Of a DNA stretch of 64,000 bases, positions 1 to 8,984 are shown one piece after another. The notes below the pieces were generated by a model. That model did not search any database, was not told the origin of the DNA, and saw nothing but the letters and a program-made list of their open reading frames with translations. The stretch spans positions 62,001-126,000 of the forward strand of contig NZ_VDCS01000007.1 in NCBI RefSeq assembly GCF_006265225.1, in the 5' to 3' direction. This DNA comes from Allotamlana fucoidanivorans. GTDB lineage: Bacteria; Bacteroidota; Bacteroidia; Flavobacteriales; Flavobacteriaceae. A program made the translations under genes and the position numbers. The first letter of the stretch is position 1. Each line of letters opens with the position of its first letter.

Positions 1-87
1 GAGTACGTTCCCGTAGAAAGTATGATAAAGGCTACCGAAGTAATCTGTAAGATTGCTGAATTAACCGCAAAAAAAGATTTCATTTAA
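1..87 (+). CDS. C-terminal end of a truncated gene, possibly M20-family peptidase
   Basis: Frame 1 is open from the window edge to a TAA at 85-87 and gives 28 residues beginning EYVPVESMIKATEVICKIAE. The tail (YVPVES followed by an amphipathic helix ending the protein) resembles the C-terminus of M20/M25 zinc peptidases, where such a helix closes the catalytic domain. The fragment is too short to be sure of the family. It reads towards the ecotin gene, with 53 bp between them. Confidence 0.4.
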   Translation, partial: EYVPVESMIKATEVICKIAELTAKKDFI

Positions 88-140
88 CTAGGCTTTGGAA
101 TGAATCTTGAATTCATCTTCTGAATAAAAAATAAAATGGT

Positions 141-647
141 ATGAAGTATAAAATAATGTTCTTTGCCGCAATAATGGCAGTCACCGTAAGTTGTAAATCT
201 CAAAAAAATATGGGTTCAAATACACAACAAAATAATCCGCCTGCAAGTCATGATTTAAGTATGTATCCCAAAGAAACAAATGCGCTAAAAAGACATATTA
301 TTAGTCTGCCCAAAAAAACAGATGAAAGCAACTATAAAGTAGAACTTTACGTTGGAAAAATTATGGAGATTGATTGCAACAAAAGCACTTTAGTAGGAGA
401 ATTTACTGAAGAAACTGTTTTTGGTTGGGGGTATACTTTTTTTAATTTTAAAACAGACGACCACATCATGAGCACCAAAAAAGCTTGTCCTGAAGGAACT
501 AATCATGATGCCTTTGTAAGTGCTTTAGGAAAATTAGTGCGTTACAATAGTAAACTTCCTATTGTCATTTATACCCCAGAAGGATATGAGGTTCGTTACA
601 AAATTTGGTCTAGAAGTGACACCGAAATGGTTGCTGAGCACAGATAA
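141..647 (+). CDS. eco: Ecotin-like serine protease inhibitor, lipoprotein
   Basis: Ecotin is a dimeric periplasmic inhibitor of trypsin-fold serine proteases. The protein (168 aa) starts with a lipoprotein signal whose lipid Cys is residue 18, then a low-complexity linker and an ecotin domain from about residue 40. Recognisable ecotin blocks are MYPKE, VELYVGK, WGYTFFNF, LVRYNSKLPIVIYTPEG and the terminal YKIW. Cys79 and Cys116 match the disulfide that holds the primary reactive loop. In the loop, STKKACP (111-117) aligns with STMMACP of the E. coli protein, so P1 is Lys113 rather than Met. Being lipid-anchored it would sit in a membrane, unlike soluble E. coli ecotin. It stands alone between unrelated genes. 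Confidence 0.9.
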   Translation: MKYKIMFFAAIMAVTVSCKSQKNMGSNTQQNNPPASHDLSMYPKETNALKRHIISLPKKTDESNYKVELYVGKIMEIDCNKSTLVGEFTEETVFGWGYTFFNFKTDDHIMSTKKACPEGTNHDAFVSALGKLVRYNSKLPIVIYTPEGYEVRYKIWSRSDTEMVAEHR

Positions 648-669
648 GAACACCTTGAATTCTTAAAAC

Positions 670-1269
670 ATGAAAAAGGTTCAGTCTTTTGAAACATATA
701 TTGAAAACAATACGCACTTTTATAAAGCATTAGAACTATTGCGTTCAATAATTTTATCAACAGAACTTGAAGAAAACATAAAATGGAATGCTCCAGTATA
801 CACATTACAAAATAAAAATGTACTAAGCCTTGGCGCCTTTAAACACCATTTTGGTATTTGGTTTTTTAATGGTATCTTTTTAAAAGATGAAAAGAACATA
901 CTCAAAAATGCGCAAGATGGCAAGACAAAAGCCATGAGGCAAATGCGTTTTGAGTGCCTAGCGGATATTGATACAGACTTAGTGTCTCAATATATAGATG
1001 AAGCCATTGAAAATCATAAACTAGGCAAAGTATTGAAATCAGATCGATCAAAAAAAATAGTTAGCATTCCTGAGGAGCTCCAAGCAGCATTCAATACAAA
1101 TCTTGAATTAAAGCAACATTTTGAAACACTTTCTAATTCCTGTCAATGTGAGTATTGTGAATATATTGATTCTGCTAAGCGACTCAACACAAAGCAAATC
1201 CGTATACAAAAGATTACAACTATGATATTAGAAGGAAAAGGCCTTTACAATAAATACAAAACCCATTAA
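670..1269 (+). CDS. YdeI-like DUF1801 family protein
   Basis: Protein of 199 aa with no signal peptide. The N-terminal two thirds look like a DUF1801 domain (SRPBCC-like fold; blocks such as IKWNAPVYT and FGIWFFNG), and the C-terminal part carries the short helical segment of YdeI/OmpD-associated proteins (SIPEELQAAF, FETLS, then IDSAKRLNTKQIRIQKI). The molecular function of this family is not settled. It lies 22 bp after ecotin and 34 bp before cysK on the same strand, so co-transcription is possible. Start ATG at 670 is the only convincing one. Confidence 0.75.
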   Translation: MKKVQSFETYIENNTHFYKALELLRSIILSTELEENIKWNAPVYTLQNKNVLSLGAFKHHFGIWFFNGIFLKDEKNILKNAQDGKTKAMRQMRFECLADIDTDLVSQYIDEAIENHKLGKVLKSDRSKKIVSIPEELQAAFNTNLELKQHFETLSNSCQCEYCEYIDSAKRLNTKQIRIQKITTMILEGKGLYNKYKTH

Positions 1270-1303
1270 AAATAATTAGCTATTAACCAATAAAAAAACC
1301 ATT

Positions 1304-2215
1304 ATGAAAATTAACAACATTTTAGAAGACATAGGAAATACGCCTGTGGTTAGATTAAGCAAATTATTTCCAGATGCCAATATTTGGATGAAACTTGAAA
1401 AAAACAATCCAGGTGGTAGCATAAAAGACCGTATTGCATTGGCGATGATTGAAGATGCTGAAAAAAAAGGTGTCTTAAACAAAAGTACCGAAATCATTGA
1501 GCCTACTTCAGGGAATACAGGCATTGGATTAGCCATGGTATGCGCTATAAAAGGTTATAATCTTACACTAGTTATGCCAGAATCTATGTCGGTTGAAAGA
1601 CGTGCTTTAATGGCTGCTTATGGCGCTAACTTAGTGTTAACCCCTAAAGAAGAAGGTTTAGGAGGCGCCATTGCAAAAGCTAATGAATTGGTAGAAAATA
1701 ACAAAAATGCCTGGATGCCATCACAATTTACCAATGAAGCCAATCCTGAAATTCACAGACAATCCACCGCCCAAGAGGTTTTAAATGATTTCCCAGAAGG
1801 TCTTGATTACCTCATTACAGGTGTAGGTACAGGTGGACATATTACAGGAATGGCTGAAGTTTTAAAAGAACAGTTACCAAATTTAAAAGTGTATGCCGTT
1901 GAGCCTAATGATTCTCCTATAATTTCTGGAGGTGAACCTGGTCCGCACCCCTTACAAGGTATTGGTCCTGGATTTTTCCCTGAAGTATTTAATAAAGAGA
2001 TTATAGATGGCGCTATCAGAATAACAAAAGAAGAAGCCTTTGCTGAAGTTCAAAATATTGCAAAAGCAGAAGGTATTTTAGTAGGTATTTCCTCAGGGGC
2101 TTCATTAGCAGCTGTGAGAAAACAACTGGATAATTTTAATGCTGATGATGTGATACTTACCATGAATTATGATACTGGTGAGCGTTATATCTCCATTGAA
2201 GGCTTACTTAGCTAA
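1304..2215 (+). CDS. cysK: Cysteine synthase (O-acetylserine sulfhydrylase)
   Basis: PLP enzyme making cysteine from O-acetylserine and sulfide in the cytoplasm. The 303 aa protein has the PLP lysine at about residue 41 in PGGSIKDR, the substrate-binding loop TSGNTG, the glycine-rich phosphate loop GVGTGGH, and SSGAS near the C-terminus. The segment [11 protein letters not shown] resembles type-A (CysK) enzymes, which read PHKIQGIG; CysM proteins differ there, although the length also fits CysM. A strong bidirectional terminator follows. No sulfate-assimilation neighbours are present. Confidence 0.88.
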   Translation: MKINNILEDIGNTPVVRLSKLFPDANIWMKLEKNNPGGSIKDRIALAMIEDAEKKGVLNKSTEIIEPTSGNTGIGLAMVCAIKGYNLTLVMPESMSVERRALMAAYGANLVLTPKEEGLGGAIAKANELVENNKNAWMPSQFTNEANPEIHRQSTAQEVLNDFPEGLDYLITGVGTGGHITGMAEVLKEQLPNLKVYAVEPNDSPIISGGEPGPHPLQGIGPGFFPEVFNKEIIDGAIRITKEEAFAEVQNIAKAEGILVGISSGASLAAVRKQLDNFNADDVILTMNYDTGERYISIEGLLS

Positions 2216-2224
2216 ACTCTAAAA

Positions 2225-2258
2225 AAAAGGCTTATCAAAATAAAATGATAAGCCTTTT
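2225..2258. terminator. Bidirectional terminator between cysK and yajC
   Basis: A perfect 13-bp stem (AAAAGGCTTATCA / TGATAAGCCTTTT) with an 8-nt loop, A-tract on the left and T-tract on the right, lies between convergent cysK and yajC and can end transcripts from both sides. Confidence 0.88.
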
Positions 2259-2278
2259 CTTTTTTACGTAGTTAAAAA

Positions 2279-2569
2279 CTATTTTGCAGGCGCATTAAGT
2301 TTTTGACTCAGTTCCATTGAAATTGATGATTTATCAAACTTAAGTTTTCCGGCCATCGTTTCTATAACGCAACTGTTATCCTTATCGTTTAACTCAGCAA
2401 TTTTACCATGTAAACCACTTTTGGTAATTACCTTATCACCACGTTTTAATTCTGCCGCAAATTTCTTTTCCTTTTTTGCGCGTTTCATTTGAGGTGCAAT
2501 CATAAAGAAATACACAACTACAAACATTAATACAAATGGTAATAAACTACCAATTCCGCCTTCTCCCAT
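2279..2569 (-). CDS. yajC: Preprotein translocase subunit YajC
   Basis: Small single-span accessory subunit of the SecDF-YajC complex in the inner membrane. The 96 aa protein has a short N-terminus, one hydrophobic helix (about 8-24), the typical FFMIAPQMKRAKKEKKF stretch straight after it, and a cytoplasmic domain with KRGDKVITKSGLHGKI. It is the last gene of the minus-strand run nusB - DUF1573 - yajC, with 20 bp to the gene before it. coaE, which I recall as a common downstream neighbour in flavobacteria, is absent here: cysK sits in its place. Confidence 0.95.
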   Translation of the reverse strand: MGEGGIGSLLPFVLMFVVVYFFMIAPQMKRAKKEKKFAAELKRGDKVITKSGLHGKIAELNDKDNSCVIETMAGKLKFDKSSISMELSQKLNAPAK

Positions 2570-2589
2570 TATTTATATATATTTAACTT

Positions 2590-3060
2590 TTAGCTATTAG
2601 ATTTTACTTTATTAGGATCTGGTTTTACAAATGCAGTGATTTTAACCACTTCCGATCCCTTTTCTGTATTTGCTGTTACTGTAATAGTTTTTGTTATTTT
2701 GTTAGAACCGCTACCATTATACTTTACAGAAAACTGTCCAGATTCACCTGGTGCTAATGGTTCTCTACTCCAATCTTGAGGTACAGTACACCCACAAGAA
2801 CTTTTTATATCAGTAATTACTAAAGGAGCATCACCTGTATTGGTATATTTAAAAACCGTTTCAACAGATTGTCTTGATTCAATTTCTCCAAAATCATGTT
2901 CCTTTTTATCAAACTCGATAACAGGAAACTTAGATGCGGTAGCATCACGCTCAGCCGCAGCAGCAATATTACTCTCCTCAATCTTTTTAGCTGCATTGTC
3001 TTTACAAGATGAAAATGCAATGAAACATAATGTACTTAATCCTAAAATTATTTTTTTCAT
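2590..3060 (-). CDS. DUF1573 domain lipoprotein
   Basis: A 156 aa protein with a lipoprotein signal (lipobox ending in Cys19, FSSCKD), a short charged linker, then one Ig-like DUF1573 domain containing HDFGEIESRQSVETVFKYTNTGD and SSCGCTVP. DUF1573 proteins are abundant in Bacteroidota and are predicted to be envelope-exposed; their role is unknown. The position between nusB and yajC is a conserved flavobacterial arrangement. The 101 bp to nusB upstream could hold its own promoter. Confidence 0.88.
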   Translation of the reverse strand: MKKIILGLSTLCFIAFSSCKDNAAKKIEESNIAAAAERDATASKFPVIEFDKKEHDFGEIESRQSVETVFKYTNTGDAPLVITDIKSSCGCTVPQDWSREPLAPGESGQFSVKYNGSGSNKITKTITVTANTEKGSEVVKITAFVKPDPNKVKSNS

Positions 3061-3161
3061 AATGAACGTTTTTTATTTCGTTTGATGCGTAAAAATAGTA
3101 ATTATTTAAACGATGCGAAACTTTTGTTTTTCTTTCTAGATGACCTCTTTATATAATAAAG

Positions 3162-4109
3162 TTACATCAACCCTCTACCTACTTTTTTAAGAGTTCCGTC
3201 ATCTTCATATTCTTTAACAAGTTTATCTAAAATACCATTTATAAAAATACTACTCTTCGGGGTAGAATATTCCTTTGAAATTTCTAAATACTCATTGATA
3301 GTAACCTTAACCGGAATGGATGGAAAGTTCTTCAATTCACATATGGCCATTTGCAACAATACATAATCAACATTAGCAATACGCTCGGCATCCCAATTTT
3401 TAGTTTTACCTTCAATTTCTTTATTTAAAGCAGATCTATTTAAAAGTGTTCTTCTGAATAAATCTATAGCAAATTGCTTATCATCAAAATCCTTATACAG
3501 CTTGGGTGTAAAATAACTCTCTTCCGATGATGGTTTTGACTTTCTAAGTAATTTTAAAATAGTAGTATTTACCGTTGGTAAATCATCTAACCAAGTTAAG
3601 TTCTTGTCCTCAATATATTCATACAACTTCTCATTTGGCGCAATAATTTCCTTAAATACATCAACAATAAAAGCCTTGTCTTCTTTAAAATCAGACACTC
3701 TGGTTTTCATGTATTCTGCGTATAAATCACTTGAAGTAATGGCCTTAAAAATGATATCAACATATTCGCTATCTAAATCCCAATCAACCACCCTATGTGT
3801 ATTCAATTGATCTTTTAACCGTGTATTTTCTTTGATTAATTGAAGTAACTGATTATTGACAAACTTTCGGTTTGGGTTTTTGTCTTCAGAAGTTGCTAGG
3901 TGCTTGTTTTGCTTAGTTTGTAAATCGTTTTCAGCGGTTTTCTGAACTTCAATTAGCAATGAAATGAGTAACAAGTATAAATTGTACATATTGTCAATAC
4001 TATAAAGTAAAAACTTCTGATCTTTACTTAAATCGTCGCTTTCACTTCCTTTAAAAGCATATAAAGTCTGCATAACTTTTACTCGAATATGTCTTCTACT
4101 TAACATCAT
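3162..4109 (-). CDS. nusB: Transcription antitermination factor NusB (long form)
   Basis: NusB binds boxA RNA together with ribosomal protein S10 and supports antitermination on rRNA operons. The protein opens with LSRRHIRVKVMQTLYAF, the conserved NusB first helix, and ends with the NusB core (LFRRTLLN, DAERIANVDYVLLQMAICEL, VTINEYLEISKEYSTPKSSIFINGILDK). At 315 aa it is over twice the E. coli length; the extra roughly 150 residues are a charged helical insertion after the first helix, as in other Bacteroidota. Two adjacent ATGs (4109 and 4106) are both possible starts. Confidence 0.92.
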   Translation of the reverse strand: MMLSRRHIRVKVMQTLYAFKGSESDDLSKDQKFLLYSIDNMYNLYLLLISLLIEVQKTAENDLQTKQNKHLATSEDKNPNRKFVNNQLLQLIKENTRLKDQLNTHRVVDWDLDSEYVDIIFKAITSSDLYAEYMKTRVSDFKEDKAFIVDVFKEIIAPNEKLYEYIEDKNLTWLDDLPTVNTTILKLLRKSKPSSEESYFTPKLYKDFDDKQFAIDLFRRTLLNRSALNKEIEGKTKNWDAERIANVDYVLLQMAICELKNFPSIPVKVTINEYLEISKEYSTPKSSIFINGILDKLVKEYEDDGTLKKVGRGLM

Positions 4110-4280
4110 TACAAAGAACTTTTTACAAAAATATGAAGGGTTTCATTGTTTATTTTCGCCGCAAAAATAATACTATATTTAATAATACCGCTGTTAATAT
4201 TCATTAAATTATTGTTTCTTATTAAGCTATCTTTAACAAATAGGTTAAGTATCATACCTATTTAATTATCAATTAAGCCC

Positions 4281-4288
4281 TATATTTG
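4281..4288 (+). promoter_or_regulatory. -7 promoter box for the ABC exporter
   Basis: TATATTTG matches the Bacteroidota -7 consensus TAnnTTTG and lies 23 nt before the ATG at 4312. No convincing -33 TTG is seen. Confidence 0.5.
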
Positions 4289-4311
4289 CTTGACGATACT
4301 GATACGCTTAA

Positions 4312-6078
4312 ATGAAAGAATTACAACATTTAAACAAATACTTCTTTAAATACAAAACCCACCTTGTTTTAGGAGTCATCATAACCATTGTTGCTAGAAT
4401 TTTTTTACTCTTTACACCAAGATATGTAAAGAAAATATTCATTATAATTGAAAATTACATCAAAGATGGCGGTGCTGAAACTACAATAAAATCAGAATTG
4501 ACAGTTGCCATTTTATACATTATTGGGGCTGCTATTATTGGTGGTATACTCACGTTTTTTATGCGCCAAACCATTATCAATGTATCGCGCTATATTGAAT
4601 ATGACCTAAAAAATGAAGTGTATGGGCAATACCAAAAACTATCTTTAAACTTCTACAAAAAAAATAGAACGGGCGATTTAATGAATCGTATAACAGAGGA
4701 TGTGAGTAGAGTACGTATGTATGTAGGGCCAGCCATTATGTATAGTATCAATACCTTCACTTTATTTGTTATTGTGATTATATACATGCTCAATGCCTCA
4801 CCTAAACTTACACTTTTTACGGTTTTACCCTTGCCTATTTTATCGGTCATCATTTATAAACTAAGCAAAGAAATTCATAAACGAAGCACCATTGTTCAAG
4901 AGTATTTGTCAAAACTTTCAACCTTTACCCAAGAATCCTTTAGTGGTATTTCGGTTATAAAGGCTTACGGCATTGAGCCTCAAACATCGGTCAATTTTAA
5001 AGCTTTGGCTCTTGAGAGTAAAGAAAAACAAATAGATTTAACCAAAGTGCAAGCTTGGTTTTTTCCTATGATGATATTGCTTATTGGAGCCAGTAATCTT
5101 TTGGTTATTTACATTGGTGGAATGCAATATATAAATGGTGAAATTGAAAGTATTGGTACCATTGCAGAGTTTATAATTTATGTAAATATGCTCACCTGGC
5201 CTGTCGCTACCGTGGGTTGGGTAACCTCAATTGTACAGCAGGCAGAAGCGTCTCAAAAAAGAATAAATGAATTTTTAAAAATTGAACCTGAGATTAAAAA
5301 TAATTGCGAAACACATTCTGAAATCATTGGAAATATTGCGTTTAAAGAGGTGTATTTCACTTATGACGATACCAATATACAAGCATTAAAAGGGATTAGT
5401 TTTGATATAAAAGAAGGAGAAACGCTAGCCATTTTGGGAAAAACAGGATCTGGAAAATCTACTATTCTCGATTTGATAGGACGGCTTTATGATATTGATA
5501 AAGGCTCCATTCTCATTAATGGCATAGAAATTAGTCAACTTAATTTAACAGATTTAAGAAATAGCATAGGTTATGTGCCTCAAGATGCCTTTCTGTTTTC
5601 TGATTCTATAAAAACAAATATTAAATTTGGTAATCAAAATGCCACAGATGAAGATGTTATTGAAGCCGCAAAACATGCGCAAGTACACAAAAACATCATT
5701 AAGTTTTCAAAAGGATACAACACCATTTTAGGCGAACGTGGTATCACGCTTTCAGGCGGACAAAAGCAACGTGTTTCTATTGCCCGAGCTATTATAAAAA
5801 AGCCAAAAATCCTTTTGTTTGATGATTGCCTATCGGCCGTTGATACAGAAACAGAAGAAAAAATATTGAAAAATTTAAATAAAGTTTCAAAAGGCAGAAC
5901 CGCTATCATTGTAAGCCATAGGGTATCTTCAGCCAAAAACGCTAATAAAATAATTGTTCTTGACGACGGCAAAATTGTTCAAGAAGGCAACCATGACACA
6001 TTGGTCAATATAGAAGGCTACTACAAACATTTATATGAAAAGCAATTGAGTGAAACAGCCTCTAATACAGAACAATGA
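4312..6078 (+). CDS. ABC exporter, fused membrane and ATPase domains
   Basis: Half-transporter of the MdlB/MsbA type, 588 aa. Six membrane helices occupy about residues 18-310, followed by the ATPase domain: Walker A GKTGSGKST at 376-384, Q-loop in YVPQDAF, signature LSGGQ at 480, Walker B ending FDD (504-505), and the H-loop VSHR. The residue after the Walker B Asp is Asp505 instead of the catalytic Glu, as in one half of some heterodimeric exporters such as the YheI type; no second half-transporter is encoded next to it. Substrate unknown (lipid or drug). It is transcribed away from nusB. Confidence 0.88.
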   Translation: MKELQHLNKYFFKYKTHLVLGVIITIVARIFLLFTPRYVKKIFIIIENYIKDGGAETTIKSELTVAILYIIGAAIIGGILTFFMRQTIINVSRYIEYDLKNEVYGQYQKLSLNFYKKNRTGDLMNRITEDVSRVRMYVGPAIMYSINTFTLFVIVIIYMLNASPKLTLFTVLPLPILSVIIYKLSKEIHKRSTIVQEYLSKLSTFTQESFSGISVIKAYGIEPQTSVNFKALALESKEKQIDLTKVQAWFFPMMILLIGASNLLVIYIGGMQYINGEIESIGTIAEFIIYVNMLTWPVATVGWVTSIVQQAEASQKRINEFLKIEPEIKNNCETHSEIIGNIAFKEVYFTYDDTNIQALKGISFDIKEGETLAILGKTGSGKSTILDLIGRLYDIDKGSILINGIEISQLNLTDLRNSIGYVPQDAFLFSDSIKTNIKFGNQNATDEDVIEAAKHAQVHKNIIKFSKGYNTILGERGITLSGGQKQRVSIARAIIKKPKILLFDDCLSAVDTETEEKILKNLNKVSKGRTAIIVSHRVSSAKNANKIIVLDDGKIVQEGNHDTLVNIEGYYKHLYEKQLSETASNTEQ

Positions 6079-6230
6079 GTTAATTAGCACCTTCCTAAAA
6101 AAAAGACTTACTTTTAGAAACACATTTTTCATTATTTATTTTAAAAGAAACATCTTATTTAGTTGGTTGGTAACTGTTTTTTTTAGATTTTTGGTACACT
6201 TAATGAAATTTAAATAATTTTAATTGAACT

Positions 6231-6605
6231 ATGAACAACAACGGTATGATGGAGAAAGAGGAAATTTTTTCTAAGGTATTAAGAGCAGGAAGACGTACTT
6301 ACTTTTTTGATGTAAGAGCAACTAAAGCAGATGATTATTACTTGACAATTACGGAAAGTAAAAAGTTTACAAATGATGATGGATCTTTTCACTACAAAAA
6401 ACATAAAATCTACATTTACAAAGAAGACTTTACAGAATTTAAAGAAATTCTAGCTGAAATGACTGATTATATCATTAGTGAAAAAGGAGACGAAGTTATT
6501 AGTGAGCGTCATCAAAAAGATTTTAAGAAAGAATATAATAACGGCGAAGAAGATGAATTGAAAACTCCTGAAAGCTTTACCGATATTGATTTTGACGATA
6601 TTTAA
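6231..6605 (+). CDS. PUR-like nucleic-acid-binding protein, DUF3276
   Basis: Cytoplasmic protein of 124 aa matching the DUF3276 family of Bacteroidota: EEIFSKVLRAGRRTYFFDVRATK followed by YYLTITESKK and KHKIYIYKEDF. The family has the PUR-alpha fold and is thought to bind single-stranded DNA or RNA. The acidic C-terminal tail (GEEDELKTPESFTDIDFDDI) is also usual. It is a single-gene unit with 152 bp of very AT-rich upstream DNA and a terminator behind it. ATG at 6246 is an alternative start. Confidence 0.85.
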   Translation: MNNNGMMEKEEIFSKVLRAGRRTYFFDVRATKADDYYLTITESKKFTNDDGSFHYKKHKIYIYKEDFTEFKEILAEMTDYIISEKGDEVISERHQKDFKKEYNNGEEDELKTPESFTDIDFDDI

Positions 6606-6624
6606 GATATTCTTGATAAATAAC

Positions 6625-6663
6625 AAAAAAGCCGCTCAATATTAAATATTAAGCGGTTTTTTT
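6625..6663. terminator. Bidirectional terminator, DUF3276 / acyltransferase
   Basis: Imperfect stem (CCGCT with AGCGG, then AATATT with AATATT around a short loop) flanked by A- and T-tracts. It overlaps the stop codon of the convergent acyltransferase gene. Confidence 0.75.
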
Positions 6664-7696
6664 ATGCCTTCACATAACATAATGCCATTAAAATACTAAA
6701 AGTAAGCACTTCAAACGCTAAACTCCAACTGACTACATTACCTAAAATTACGGTCATAAAAATCAACCAAATAGGCGCTACGGTAATGGCTACAGCAAAC
6801 CTAAAGGTAGCCATAAACTCTAATTCTTTAATTTTAGGCTTTACACCATATTTCCACACTAAAACAGGAACACAAAAACAAAGCACAAAGCCTATTTTTA
6901 TAAGTTTCATTAACCAACTGTTTCTAGCATTTGATTGCTTTACTGCACATGATTTAAATCCACTCTCAATACAAGCTCGAACAGCAGAAGGATTTAAAAA
7001 ATCAACCTGCATTACTTCTAGTTGGGTCACTGTTTTTTCATAATCTTGTAGCGGAATATCGGTTGTTAATTTTGAAATCTCCGCTTGAATAGTTTCTTTT
7101 AAGCGCCTTACATCTTCATGACCGCCATCTGAAAAATAATCACGAGCACACACTGGTGTACCGTAATACATGGCACAACGATCAGGAAAGTTTGCTGCAT
7201 CTTGAAAATTTAATCCTATCGGTAGTAATTCTAAATCAATTTCTGGAAACGTTTTTAAGGTTTCAAACACAATTCGCGTAAACCCTTTACTTAAAGGTCT
7301 TACTGTTCTATTCAAATTATGGTTTCCTTCAGGGAATAAAGCAATAACTTCCTTATTGTTTAAAAGCGATGAACAGTAGCTAAATATGGCACTGTTGTTT
7401 GCTAAACTTCCCCAACCATCTCTAATCCTGTAAACAGGAATCATTTGTAAACTTTTTAAAAACTTTGAAACCAAAGTCTTTTTAAATACACCTGCTCGAG
7501 TTAAAAAATACACAAACCTTGTACTTTTAGCTGCAATTAATAAAGCATCCAAAAGAGCATTATGATGATTACTTAATAGCACAACTGGTTTATCTTTATT
7601 CAGCCTATTCGCATTATAAATCTTGATTTCTTTAAAATAAAAGAACAAACCTAGGTTTACATATATCTTAAAGAGATATAACCAAATTATTTTCAT
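6662..7696 (-). CDS. 1-acylglycerol-phosphate acyltransferase-like protein (PlsC family)
   Basis: Acyltransferase acting on phospholipid or ornithine-lipid precursors at the membrane. The catalytic HX4D motif is seen in NHHNALLDALL, and the substrate-binding motif FPEG in LFPEGNHNL. One N-terminal hydrophobic segment and three to four C-terminal membrane helices give 344 aa, longer than the 240-250 aa of plain PlsC. I chose ATG at 7696: a longer frame from TTG 7768 would run into the preceding gene, while ATG 7696 overlaps that gene's TGA as ATGA, indicating translational coupling. Third gene of csaA - BASS transporter - acyltransferase. Confidence 0.85.
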   Translation of the reverse strand: MKIIWLYLFKIYVNLGLFFYFKEIKIYNANRLNKDKPVVLLSNHHNALLDALLIAAKSTRFVYFLTRAGVFKKTLVSKFLKSLQMIPVYRIRDGWGSLANNSAIFSYCSSLLNNKEVIALFPEGNHNLNRTVRPLSKGFTRIVFETLKTFPEIDLELLPIGLNFQDAANFPDRCAMYYGTPVCARDYFSDGGHEDVRRLKETIQAEISKLTTDIPLQDYEKTVTQLEVMQVDFLNPSAVRACIESGFKSCAVKQSNARNSWLMKLIKIGFVLCFCVPVLVWKYGVKPKIKELEFMATFRFAVAITVAPIWLIFMTVILGNVVSWSLAFEVLTFSILMALCYVKA

Positions 7697-8598
7697 ATTG
7701 TTATTATGTTTTGTTTGGACCAATACAAGGCTAGCAACAGCCCTGAAATAATATGCCAAATTCCCCAAAATGCTGCTAAAATAGCCATTCCTCCTAGCCC
7801 ACCAAAGAAAGTAAATATTAAAAGCAATCCTAATCCAGAATTTTGTATTCCAGTTTCAATGGCTATAGTCTTTTGGTTTTTGAAGCTTAATTTAAAAAGC
7901 TTCGCTACCATTAAGCCCAATAAGAAAGCTAAGGCATTGTGCATCACACCAATCCAAACCACATGCCCAACATAACCGTTAAAAACAGCTGTGTTTTTCA
8001 TAAAGGCAATCACAACAATACCTACAAACACTAAGATAGACAAAGGTTTTAAAACGTTAGATAATTTTATGGCAAGCCGTTCATTTTTTATCCTAAATAG
8101 CATCCCCAAAAACAACGGAATACCAAGAATTAAAAAGACCAGTTTTATTAACGCATAAGGATTTAATTCAACCGTTTTTAATAATTGCGATGTTGGCTGA
8201 TACAAGTTACTATAAAACTGAAAGTTGAACGGGGTCATAACAACAGCTAAAAATGTTGCCAAAGCAGTTAAACTCACAGACAGAGCTGAATTACCACGTG
8301 CCAAATGAGTCATGAAATTTGAAATATTACCTCCAGGACAAGCGGCTACCATAAACATACCTAAAGCTATACTTGGTCGGGGTTGTATGCTATATACTAA
8401 AACAAACGTTAGAAGTGGTAATAAAAAAAACTGTGCTAACACCCCAACTAAAACTAACTTTGGTTCTTTTCTTAATTGTACAAAATCATCTTTTGTGATA
8501 CCTAAAGCCACGCCAAACATAACAACAGCCAAAGCTATGTTAAGCACCCAAAGTCCATTAGCATCAAAATTTATTTTTACCTGGTCAAGTTCTTGCAT
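7693..8598 (-). CDS. Bile acid:sodium symporter family (BASS) transporter
   Basis: Integral membrane protein of 301 aa with about nine to ten hydrophobic helices. The stretch MVAACPGGNISNFMTHLARGN carries the PGGxxSN signature of the BASS fold, and ETGIQNSGLG matches the second crossover-helix motif (E-x-G-x-Q-N). These proteins move organic anions with Na+; the substrate here cannot be read from sequence. The gene starts 3 bp after csaA and its stop overlaps the start of the acyltransferase gene, so the three are an operon. Confidence 0.9.
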   Translation of the reverse strand: MQELDQVKINFDANGLWVLNIALAVVMFGVALGITKDDFVQLRKEPKLVLVGVLAQFFLLPLLTFVLVYSIQPRPSIALGMFMVAACPGGNISNFMTHLARGNSALSVSLTALATFLAVVMTPFNFQFYSNLYQPTSQLLKTVELNPYALIKLVFLILGIPLFLGMLFRIKNERLAIKLSNVLKPLSILVFVGIVVIAFMKNTAVFNGYVGHVVWIGVMHNALAFLLGLMVAKLFKLSFKNQKTIAIETGIQNSGLGLLLIFTFFGGLGGMAILAAFWGIWHIISGLLLALYWSKQNIITI

Positions 8599-8601
8599 AG
8601 T

Positions 8602-8937
8602 TTAGCTAACGGCACAACCGTTTTTCACAGCTGCTTCTGGGTTAAGCAATATAACATCTTTACCTTCTATCGCACCTAAAACCAAGCATTCACTCATAAA
8701 ATTAGCTATTTGTTTGCTTGGAAAATTGACTATAGCCACAACTTGTCTGGCTATCAAATTTTCCTTTTGGTAGCGCTTTGTAATTTGTGCTGATGTTTTT
8801 TTAATGCCCAATGAGCCAAAATCGATAATTAATTTATACGCTGGTTTTCTTGCTTCTGGAAAGTCAATGACTTCTATAATGGTTCCTATTCTTAAATCAA
8901 CTTTAGCAAAGTCTTCAAAAGTTATCGTGCTATTCAT
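8602..8937 (-). CDS. csaA: CsaA-type tRNA-binding domain protein
   Basis: A 111 aa OB-fold protein equal to the stand-alone tRNA-binding domain also found at the ends of MetRS and PheRS. It shows the family opening FEDFAKVDLRIGTI and VVAIVNFPSKQIANFMSE, and the closing AIEGKDVILLNPE. CsaA has been described as a secretion-related chaperone, but RNA binding is the shared feature. First gene of a three-gene minus-strand operon; divergent from the thioredoxin-like gene with 47 bp between them. Confidence 0.9.
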   Translation of the reverse strand: MNSTITFEDFAKVDLRIGTIIEVIDFPEARKPAYKLIIDFGSLGIKKTSAQITKRYQKENLIARQVVAIVNFPSKQIANFMSECLVLGAIEGKDVILLNPEAAVKNGCAVS

Positions 8938-8984
8938 TTTTTAAAAATACAAATAATAACGAACTTTGAACAAATAAATATATT

